DNA of 64,000 nt from the NCBI RefSeq assembly GCF_014235185.1, contig NZ_CP060131.1, positions 5,835,501 to 5,899,500 of the forward strand, written 5' to 3'. This document shows positions 57,757-64,000 of the stretch, piece by piece (the first letter of the stretch is position 1; each line of letters opens with the position of its first letter). Below the pieces are notes generated by a model, which worked only from the letters and a program-made list of their open reading frames with translations, did no database searches and had not been told where the DNA came from. Source of the stretch: Pseudonocardia petroleophila. Its GTDB lineage: Bacteria > Actinomycetota > Actinomycetes > Mycobacteriales > Pseudonocardiaceae. The position numbers and the translations under genes are program-made.

Positions 57757-58122
57757 ATGCGCGGGTTCGGCGAGCTCGAGGCGGCGGTGATGGAGCACCT
57801 GTGGGCGTTCCCGGACGGGGCGACGATCCCGCAGGTGCACGAGAGGATGCAGGCGGACCGGGACATCGCGTACACGACGGTCATGAGCACCGTGCACAAC
57901 CTGCACCGCAAGGGCAGGTTGACCCGTGTCCGCGAGGGTCGCAAGCACCGCTACCGCACCACCGCCAGCAGGGCCGAACACAGCGCCGAACTGATGCGCG
58001 AGGCCCTGGGCAGCGGAGGGGACCCGCGTGCGGTCCTGAGTCACTTCGTCGAGCGCATCGATCCGGCCGACAGTCGCCGGCTGGCCGAACTGCTGGCCAC
58101 CATGGAGGAGCCGCCGCGATGA
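57757..58122 (+). CDS. blaI: BlaI/MecI/CopY-family repressor, copy 2
   Basis: A 121-residue winged-helix repressor: MRGFGELEAAVMEHLWAFPDG, recognition region AYTTVMSTVHNLHRKGRLTR. ATG 57757 follows GGGAGGGGG; an adjacent GTG at 57754 is possible. The stop overlaps the M56 start (ATGA), the usual BlaI-BlaR-type pairing. It is the best candidate to bind the CTAC/GTAG dyads, but the operator spacing differs from the short TACA-N2-TGTA core known for BlaI and CopY. Confidence 0.9.
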   Translation: MRGFGELEAAVMEHLWAFPDGATIPQVHERMQADRDIAYTTVMSTVHNLHRKGRLTRVREGRKHRYRTTASRAEHSAELMREALGSGGDPRAVLSHFVERIDPADSRRLAELLATMEEPPR

Positions 58123-59066
58123 CCGCCGCGGCGTGCCTCATCGTCTACGGGTTCGTGGTGGCGGTTGTGGCGCCGCGCGTCCTCGTCCGCCGGGCGCTGT
58201 TGGATCGAGCACCCACGTTCGGGGTCACGATCTGGTTGGCGGCCATCGTCAGCGTCCTGGCGGCATGGCTGGGTGCCGTGGTGCTGACTGCGGTCGAGGT
58301 GCTCCTCTCCCCCGAGGTCCGCCACGTCGTGGGCCGGTGCGCCGCCTCTTTCTGCGCCGCGGCGCTCGGTGCCCACGGCTCAGTCGGGCAGTGGCTGGCG
58401 ATCGGGACCGCGGTGGCGCTGGTCGCCGGCACCGTCGGTGCCTCGTTCGGACTGGGCCGCGCGCTGCTCCGGGCGCGCACCCTGACCCACCGCCACGCCG
58501 ACGACGCCCGCCTCCTCGGACACCACGACAGCACACTCGGCGCGGTCATCCTGGACGTGCCGGAGAGGGTGGTCTACGCGGTCGCCGGGCGCCCGCCGAC
58601 GATCGTGTTGAGCCGCCCGGCCCTGCAGTCACTCGACCAGGACCAGCTCAGCGTCATCCTCGCGCACGAACGGGCCCACCTCGCGGGCCGCCATCACATG
58701 GTGCTCGGCCTCAGCGGCGCGTTGGCCCGGATCATGCCGCGTGTGCGCCTGTTCACCACGGGCCGGCGCGAGCTCGCCCGACTGGTGGAGATGTGTGCGG
58801 ACGACGCGGCGATCCATGACAGCCGCAGCGCCCGCGACCTTCTCAGGGCCCTGGTGACGCTCTCCGCCCCGGTCGGCATGCCCGGTTCCGCCCTGGCCGC
58901 CGCGGCCACCGACGTGACGGAGCGCGCCCAACGACTCGCGTCGCCACCCGATCGCAGGGCACTGCGTCGGGCCCGAACCCTGCTCACCGCCGGCTCCGTC
59001 ACGCTGCTGGCCGGACCCACGCTGGTCGGCGCCGTCGCGTGCGGCGTCCTGCCATTCGGCCTGTAG
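58119..59066 (+). CDS. M56-family membrane metalloprotease (BlaR1-like), copy 2
   Basis: A 315-residue polytopic membrane protein with HERAH (H183, E184, H187 in LAHERAHLAGRHH) and LVEMCADDAAIHD downstream. It should cleave BlaI or trigger its cleavage on an envelope signal. It starts MTAAACLIVYGFVVAVV with no sensor domain. Coupled to blaI by ATGA. Strongly similar to copy 1 except for copy 1's blaI-derived N-terminus. Confidence 0.87.
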   Translation: MTAAACLIVYGFVVAVVAPRVLVRRALLDRAPTFGVTIWLAAIVSVLAAWLGAVVLTAVEVLLSPEVRHVVGRCAASFCAAALGAHGSVGQWLAIGTAVALVAGTVGASFGLGRALLRARTLTHRHADDARLLGHHDSTLGAVILDVPERVVYAVAGRPPTIVLSRPALQSLDQDQLSVILAHERAHLAGRHHMVLGLSGALARIMPRVRLFTTGRRELARLVEMCADDAAIHDSRSARDLLRALVTLSAPVGMPGSALAAAATDVTERAQRLASPPDRRALRRARTLLTAGSVTLLAGPTLVGAVACGVLPFGL

Positions 59067-59152
59067 CCCGACCCAGAACCTGCGCGGCCCCGCCACCTCG
59101 CGGAGTGCCGCGCGGATTCAGCACGTCACCGGGTCTTGACGCCCTGCCGCTA

Positions 59153-59175
59153 AACTACTGAGACACTACGTAGTT
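59153..59175. promoter_or_regulatory. CTAC-N11-GTAG dyad upstream of the Lgt-like operon
   Basis: AACTAC (59153-59158) and GTAGTT (59170-59175) are 6-bp inverted arms. A second CTACGTAG palindrome overlaps at 59166-59173. It precedes the small coupled reading frame at 59196. Confidence 0.5.
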
Positions 59176-59195
59176 CGGCACCCAGCGGAGGCCCC

Positions 59196-59270
59196 GTGCA
59201 TCGTCTGCCCAGAACGCGACGACGACGTCGATCGACCAGTGGGGTCGCGATCCGGCGGCCGGAACGGTGA
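59196..59270 (+). CDS. Possible 24-residue Arg-rich leader peptide
   Basis: GTG at 59196 with GCGGAGG 6 bases before opens a 24-codon frame (VHRLPRTRRRRRSTSG...) whose TGA overlaps the GTG of the next gene (GTGA). Both the RBS and the overlap suggest real translation coupled to the membrane protein gene. The Arg run could stall ribosomes. It may instead be chance. Confidence 0.35.
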   Translation: MHRLPRTRRRRRSTSGVAIRRPER

Positions 59271-59632
59271 GCACCTGGAGCGCGGTGCTGGTCTTCGCGG
59301 GCATCCCCGCGGCGGTCGTCGGACTCATCTTCGCCGTCGTCGTCCTGGGCAGCGGCCGGCGCCGTCCGCACGACCCGGACGTCGTCGTCGGCATCCTCCG
59401 CCCGGAGGCGGGCTGCACCGTCCGGATCGACGCCGGGGGTCGGCACGTGCACGAGACCCGGCCGGGGACCGACCCGACCTGCTTCACCGCCAGGTGCGCG
59501 GAGTGTCACACCACTCACTGCGACGGCACCGACTACGTGCATTTCACGGGCCCTCGCGAAGGAACCGACAGCGTCCTCGCGCTCGGCTGGCGCCTCGCCG
59601 GACCGCGGCTGCGTTGCCCCCGGTGCCGGTGA
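59267..59632 (+). CDS. Small membrane protein with Cys-rich tail (CtaJ-like start)
   Basis: A 121-residue protein. Start VSTWSAVLVFAGIPAAVVGLI is one membrane helix that resembles the actinobacterial oxidase subunit CtaJ and the 47-residue protein at 14808. The exported or cytosolic part has CTVRID, CFTARCAECHTTHCDGTDYVHF and LRCPRCR: seven cysteines and several His, a likely metal or zinc-knuckle site. It is followed 41 bases later by the Lgt-like gene. Exact role unknown. Confidence 0.65.
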   Translation: MSTWSAVLVFAGIPAAVVGLIFAVVVLGSGRRRPHDPDVVVGILRPEAGCTVRIDAGGRHVHETRPGTDPTCFTARCAECHTTHCDGTDYVHFTGPREGTDSVLALGWRLAGPRLRCPRCR

Positions 59633-59673
59633 ACCACCGGCCCGTCGCCAGACCGGGAACAGGAGATCGAGAC

Positions 59674-60996
59674 GTGGGCCGAGAACAACGCCGCCGTGCC
59701 GAGCGCGAGCAACGCAGGCGCGCACGGGCGGTGCCGCCGCCCGCCGCGACGACGCGGCGTCCGGCCGCCGGACCGTCATCGACGCCGGAGATCCTGTTGC
59801 GCAAGCCCGGCCGTCGGACCGAACCTCCCCGGCCGGCCACGGCACCCCCCGGAGCCACGGCCCGCCAGAAGCAAGGCTCCGCACCCGCACGGTCGACACC
59901 CCCGTCCGCGACGCTCAACGTGGGTTCGTCACTGCAGGCCACGCAGGCCAACTGCGGTCCGGTCGAGGGCCTCGACCCGCAGGCACTCGGCGTCACCCTC
60001 ACCTTCGACGCACCGCGGGACGGCGAGCCGTACCCGCTGACCGTGCGGTTCGTCGGCCTGCGGGCGGGAGCGACGAACCCACCCGCATCGGGCGACACCT
60101 TTGACGTCCTCGACACCATCGCCGGCGTCGTTCCGGGCAGCGGAACCGTCTCACTGACCCGCCGCATCGAGGGCATCACGCCCGGCGACTGGACCGTGCA
60201 GGCCCGTTCCGTCGTCGACCCGTCCACCCCCGACCGATCTGTGCCCGCAACGGCCCAGGTCGCGACGACTACCGGTTACGCCCCACTCGTCCGCGTGCGG
60301 GCACCCGGGGTCCGGATCGGCGCCTGGCCCGCGCTGGTCGGCGCCGGCGCTGCCGTTGCACTGATCCTGCAGGGCGTTCTCGCGTCCCGGTTCGGATTGC
60401 CCATGGGCCAGCTGTCGACCCTCTCGCTCGTGGCCTGCCTGCTCGGGCTCGGCGGGGCACGGCTGTACTACCGCCTGGAACATCCACAGAGCCCGCGGAC
60501 GCCGGTACGGGTCACGGGCATGTGCATTCAGGGGTTCGTCCTCGCCGCGATCGGGACCATCGTCGCGGGCGCTCTGCTGCTCGGGCTCCCGGTCGGCCGG
60601 CTGATGGACGTGACCGCGCCCGGCCTCATGGCCGGGATGGCGATCGGGCGCGTGGGCTGCTTCCTCGGCGGCTGCTGTGCCGGCCGGGTGACCGCCTCAC
60701 GGTGGGGGCTCTGGTCGTCCGACCGGCGCCTGGGCGTACGCCGGATCCCGACCCAGCTGTTGGAGTCGGCGTGGGCCGTGCTGATCGGCTCGGTCGCGGG
60801 CACCCTGCTGCTGGTCGTCGACACCGAGCCGGCGGGGGCGCTGTTCGTCGCCGCGGTCGCGGCGTACACGTTCGGCCGACAGCTGATCTTCCCGCTCCGG
60901 TCGCTCCCCCGGCACACGCGGTACGGGCGGCAGCTGGTGATGCTGTCGACCGGTATCGCGTTCGTGGGCGCCGGTGTGACCCTGCTGCTGCGCTGA
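59674..60996 (+). CDS. Lgt-like prolipoprotein diacylglyceryl transferase family protein with N-terminal extension
   Basis: 440 residues. Residues 1-85 are an Arg/Pro-rich, low-complexity start. Residues about 85-200 form a beta-rich domain (ALGVTLTFDAPRDGEPYPLT) not found in ordinary Lgt. From about 210 there are seven helices with the Lgt signature MAIGRVGCFLGGCCAGR and RIPTQLLES. The segment that holds the essential HGG histidine in E. coli Lgt reads GMCIQGFVLA here, so that His is missing. It may be a diverged transferase or bind another lipid. GTG 59674 follows AGGAG. It is convergent with the multicopper oxidase. Confidence 0.75.
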   Translation: MGREQRRRAEREQRRRARAVPPPAATTRRPAAGPSSTPEILLRKPGRRTEPPRPATAPPGATARQKQGSAPARSTPPSATLNVGSSLQATQANCGPVEGLDPQALGVTLTFDAPRDGEPYPLTVRFVGLRAGATNPPASGDTFDVLDTIAGVVPGSGTVSLTRRIEGITPGDWTVQARSVVDPSTPDRSVPATAQVATTTGYAPLVRVRAPGVRIGAWPALVGAGAAVALILQGVLASRFGLPMGQLSTLSLVACLLGLGGARLYYRLEHPQSPRTPVRVTGMCIQGFVLAAIGTIVAGALLLGLPVGRLMDVTAPGLMAGMAIGRVGCFLGGCCAGRVTASRWGLWSSDRRLGVRRIPTQLLESAWAVLIGSVAGTLLLVVDTEPAGALFVAAVAAYTFGRQLIFPLRSLPRHTRYGRQLVMLSTGIAFVGAGVTLLLR

Positions 60997-61016
60997 GCGC
61001 GAGCGGCGAGCGCCGC

Positions 61017-62520
61017 CTACGAGTCGACGTACGACACAACCGTCATCATCCCGGCCTCGCCGTGGTAGACGTTGTGGCAGTGGGTCAGCCACTGACCGGC
61101 GTTGTCGGCGTCGAAGTCGACTTCGAGCGCCTGCCTGGGGAACACGATCGCGGTGTCCTTGCGCGGACCCACACCACCCGCGCCGCGGACCTGGAACGTG
61201 TGCCCGTGCAGGTGCATCGGATGGAACATCGACGTGGGGTTCTCGAACCGCAGCCGCACCCGCTGCCCCTCCCGGACCGGGACCCCGGCCGCTGGGTCGT
61301 AGGTCCGGCCGTTGATCGTCCAGGTGTAGCCGGGCTCCGGTCCGCCGAGCGTCATGGGTTGCACGACGTCGGGCTCCCGGTCGGGCAACCCCATGGACTC
61401 CGTGGCCGACAGGTCGCCCACCGGGGTGACCGGGCTCCCGCGCAGTGCAACAGCAGCCGCCACCACGTCAGGTGCGGCTCCCGGGCCCGCGCGCAGCAGC
61501 ACCTGGGTGACCCCGTCCTTGCCCTCGGCCAGGCCGAGCAGCGGCATCACCGCGTCCGGCACCTCGACCACCGCGTCGACGCGCTCGCCCATGCCGAGCA
61601 GCACCGCTTCGACGCGGGTAGGGACGACCGGGAACCCGTCGGTGTGCGTGACCGTCATCGCCGTGCCGGGCACGCCGACCCGGAACGCGGTGTCGGCGGA
61701 AGCGTTGATCATCCTGAGCCGGATCCGTTGACCGGGTCGCACCTCCAGGGTGTGGGCGGCATCGGCGGTACGACCGTTGGCCAGGAAGTACGGGTAGGTG
61801 ACGTTACCCGCGTCGCCCCCGAGCAGGTCCGACCGTGGCATCGTCATGGCGGCTGCCCCACTGCCCATGTCCATCCCGCCCATGCCGTTGGCGAGCAGCT
61901 CGGTCAGCACCTGGTCGGGATCGCGGCCGGTGCCGTCGAGCCAGTCGTCGAACACGACAACCAGCTCCCGGTCGTAGTCACCGGGCTCGTCCGGGTCCTC
62001 CACGATCAACGGCGCATACAGGCCCCGGTCCAGCTGCGCGCCGACGTGCTGGTGGAACCAGAAGGTGCCGGCGTCGGGCACCGCGAACGCGTAGTCGAAC
62101 GTCGCACCCGGCGCAACCTCCGGCTGGGTCAGCCCTGGTACCCCGTCCATGTCGTTGCGCAGCGCGAGCCCATGCCAGTGCACGGTCGTGGGCTGAGGCA
62201 GGGCGTTGTCGAGCCGGACCCGCAGCAGATCCCCGCGACGGACCCAAATCTCTCGGCCCGGTAGCTCACCGCCGTAGGTCCAGATGGTGACCCGCGCCCC
62301 GCCGAGCGGGAGCGGCGCGCAGAACTGCGTCGACGATGCGCTGCCCCGGACGGGCGCGGGCCTGCTCCAGCTCCATGATCCGAGGCGAGAACGGCCCGAC
62401 CGGATTGGGCGGAGTGGCCTCCCTGGCGGTACAGCCGGCGAGCAGCGCTGCGCCGGCGGAGACCGCCAGGAACCGTCGACGGGTCAGCGGCGGACCCGCC
62501 GGCAGCTGTCGGAGCGTCAT
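61017..62520 (-). pseudogene. Second multicopper oxidase, Tat lipoprotein, frameshifted
   Basis: The N-terminus starts at ATG 62520 (AGGAGG before it) with a Tat signal and lipobox (LTRRRFLAVSAGAALLAGCTA). That frame ends at 62266. From about 62310 the enzyme continues in another frame: TIWTYGGELPGREIWVRRGD, HWHGLALRND, FWFHQHVGAQ, then a Met-rich loop (GMGGMDMGSGAAAMTM), HPMHLHGHTF and HCHNVYHGEAGMM. One base is gained or lost within GCTCCCGCTCGG. Apart from this all copper ligands are present. Recent inactivation, sequencing error or programmed slippage are open. The dyad at 62586 lies upstream. Confidence 0.82.
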
Positions 62521-62585
62521 GCGTTCCTCCTGGCGTCTTCCGGTCGTCGATCGCATATCAGCCGCGTCCGATCGCCCACTACACA

Positions 62586-62606
62586 ACTACTATGAACTCT
62601 AGTAGT
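62586..62606. promoter_or_regulatory. Dyad upstream of multicopper oxidase 2
   Basis: ACTACTA (62586-62592) and TAGTAGT (62600-62606) are 7-bp inverted arms around 7 bases. Read on the minus strand it contains CATAGTAGT as at the tlpA promoters. It fits CTAC-N11-GTAG, or CTAG-N8-GTAG with one mismatch. It is 66 bases before the oxidase start. Confidence 0.6.
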
Positions 62607-62786
62607 AAAGGGTCGGCACAGATCACGACCTCGACCGTGCGGACCGCAGCTGTCAACACACCCGTCGCATGGCGTGGCGGCGACGCCCGGACCTGTTGCC
62701 CAAACGCTTGCCGAGCACTCACCACCCGATTGTGAAGTTCTACCTATCGTCGAAGTCGAAACCTGAACCCGGAGGTCAACCACAGC

Positions 62787-63719
62787 GTGAGCACCCCCAT
62801 CCCCACCCGGCTGACGATCGTGTACCGCTCGACCGACGCCGAGAACGGCAAGCCGCGCCCGCACTTCTACGGCAAGGACCTGGCCCTCGCGTCCATCCTG
62901 CGGGCTGCCGAGGCGCTCCCGACCCAACCACGACTGGTCTTCCTCAACGACGGCGTCCTGCCCGCCGAACGGCTGGCCCTGATGAGGCGCCACGGCCACG
63001 TCCGCCGGATCGTGGGTGGCAGCAATCGCGCCACGTTCCGGACCGCCGTCGCTCGGCAGGCGGCGCTGTGCACCGGCGACCGGGAGCTCGTGTGGTTCGC
63101 CGAGGACGACTACCTCTACCGGCCCGACGCGCTGAGCTCGCTGATGGCGGCCGCAACCGCGTTCCCCGAGGCCGACTACTTCGCGCTCTACGGTTCCGAC
63201 GCCCTGGACACCGCTTCCCCATGGCACCGCCCCGCGGTGCGACCCGAGCCGGGCGCAGAAGGGGACCCGGACGCACGCGCAGCCGGGTCGGTTCAGTGGT
63301 TCCGCGCGCAGTCCACCACCAGCACCTTCGGCGTACGGGCCCGGGCACTGCGCGCCGACGCGGCGCTTCTGCGCAGAATGCCGTTCGCCGGTGGAGCGTG
63401 GGACACCGCGACCTGCCTCGCGCTGCAGGGGTACCTGCCCTTCCCCCGGCCCGACCTCCTCCCGCAGTCGGACGGTGTCACCGCCCGCACCCTGATCCGG
63501 GCTGCGGTACGGATCGCCGCCGACGTCGGTGCCGCCGCACGTCTGGGCGGGCGGCGGGTCCTCGTCGGCGCCGATCCGGAACTGGTCCACCACATGGAGG
63601 TCCACGACGGCCGCACACGCACGTCTCCGAGCGCGGCGACCCTGTCTACGGACTGGCGGCGGACCGCCGAGGAGACCCGGGCATGGGCCGTCGACCGGGC
63701 CTTCGTCATCGCCGGATGA
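62787..63719 (+). CDS. Glycosyltransferase-like (GT-A fold) protein
   Basis: A 310-residue cytosolic protein from GTG 62787. Start RLTIVYRSTDAENGKPRPHFYG is followed by LVFLNDGVLP and then LVWFAEDDYLYRPDAL, the acidic DxD-type site of GT-A glycosyltransferases. A middle segment (FRAQSTTSTFGVRARAL) fits an acceptor loop. I cannot name donor or acceptor. With the FkbM methyltransferase it may act on a surface glycan, but the two genes are 42 kb apart. Confidence 0.6.
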   Translation: MSTPIPTRLTIVYRSTDAENGKPRPHFYGKDLALASILRAAEALPTQPRLVFLNDGVLPAERLALMRRHGHVRRIVGGSNRATFRTAVARQAALCTGDRELVWFAEDDYLYRPDALSSLMAAATAFPEADYFALYGSDALDTASPWHRPAVRPEPGAEGDPDARAAGSVQWFRAQSTTSTFGVRARALRADAALLRRMPFAGGAWDTATCLALQGYLPFPRPDLLPQSDGVTARTLIRAAVRIAADVGAAARLGGRRVLVGADPELVHHMEVHDGRTRTSPSAATLSTDWRRTAEETRAWAVDRAFVIAG

Positions 63720-64000
63720 GGCGCTCGTCGGTGCGGGTCCCCGCCTCCATCCGTAACGCCGGACGCGCAGGAAGGGGACCGACACGACCGCCGGCGACTC
63801 CGCCCCGCGGCTCGACGGGTCGGGTCGGGACACCGGCCGGAGCACCGGGCCGGGCTCGCCCGGCGTCCGATCGCCGCAGGCGGTGCCGACCGCCGCGGAG
63901 GCGGCGTTGCTCCTCGGCGGGCAACAGGCCGCGGCGACGCAGCGACCGCACGGCTGCGGCGCACCCCGTACCGACGACCATCAGCACCAGCCACGGCGCC
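63706..64000 (-). CDS. C-terminal part of a basic membrane protein (5' end outside window)
   Basis: The frame is open to the window end. It shows part of a helix (APWLVLMVVGTGCAAAV) and then a strongly Arg-rich tail (RSLRRRGLLPAEEQRRLRGG) to a stop at 63706. No family can be given from this piece. It overlaps the last codons of the glycosyltransferase-like gene by 14 bases in opposite orientation. Confidence 0.35.
   Translation of the reverse strand, partial: APWLVLMVVGTGCAAAVRSLRRRGLLPAEEQRRLRGGRHRLRRSDAGRARPGAPAGVPTRPVEPRGGVAGGRVGPLPARPALRMEAGTRTDERLIRR

Noticed and set aside
1-64000. CRISPR arrays, rRNA, tRNA or IS elements
   Set aside because: Looked for regular spacer-repeat arrays, conserved rRNA stretches, tRNA T-loops with acceptor pairing, and transposase motifs. 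None was found by eye.

Overview
The window is about 70% G+C with dense, often overlapping genes (ATGA or GTGA stop/start overlaps), many GTG starts, several apparently leaderless promoters and mycolate/actinobacterial protein families. It looks like an accessory region (plasmid or large genomic island) of a filamentous or pseudonocardial actinomycete; Pseudonocardia or a relative is my best guess, from protein style only. No rRNA, tRNA, CRISPR array, insertion sequence or transposase was seen.

Layout. 1-2.1 kb: a wrecked plasmid-type DNA methylase/helicase gene. 2.2-5.3 kb (minus): a thioredoxin-fold protein, a Cys-rich protein, an SPC-type P1B metal ATPase and a CmtR-like ArsR repressor. 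5.3-8.9 kb: TlpA lipoprotein, CcdA, a frameshifted second TlpA, BlaI and an M56 membrane metalloprotease. 8.9-14.9 kb: zinc-type CDF exporter, L,D-transpeptidase, M23 and M15-like wall enzymes, DsbA plus VKOR. 14.9-19.1 kb (minus): CopD/CtaG fusion, lipoprotein, a P-type ATPase relative with no catalytic aspartate, and a small membrane protein. 19.5-20.3 kb: FkbM methyltransferase. 20.4-31.0 kb: small membrane protein, LspA, NRAMP, Lnt, DUF3105, second CopD/CtaG, DUF4394, CopC, lipoprotein, multicopper oxidase. 31.3-33.4 kb: two coupled unknown genes. 33.8-37.3 kb: two tandem xis-int modules with 11-bp-phased repeats. 37.4-39.3 kb: a DUF4041/GIY-YIG/TerD fusion. 39.6-43.4 kb: csoR-copZ-exported protein-copA. 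43.7-47.1 kb: class A PBP and small membrane proteins. 47.2-62.6 kb: a second, paralogous metal/wall/lipoprotein set (Lnt, DUF3105, beta-propeller lipoprotein, TlpA-CcdA-TlpA, L,D-transpeptidase, M15, M23, BlaI-M56, Lgt-like protein, frameshifted multicopper oxidase). 62.8-64 kb: a glycosyltransferase-like protein and a gene running off the end.

How it fits together. This is chiefly a copper (and Zn/Mn/Co-type) resistance island. Cytoplasmic copper is sensed by CsoR, chaperoned by CopZ and exported by CopA. Outside the membrane, Tat-exported lipoprotein multicopper oxidases, CopC/CopD and thiol-redox lipoproteins (TlpA, CcdA, DsbA, VKOR) would oxidise metal and repair thiols. The unusual part is that lipoprotein-processing enzymes (LspA, two Lnt, one Lgt-like) and peptidoglycan enzymes (two L,D-transpeptidases, two M23, three M15-like, one PBP) are woven into the same island. 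Many of these genes share a dyad, CTAC-N8-GTAG, at their promoters. Two BlaI/M56 pairs are the obvious candidate regulators. I infer a metal-stress envelope-remodelling regulon. The two Lnt copies lack the catalytic cysteine and the Lgt-like protein lacks the usual histidine, so their chemistry is open.
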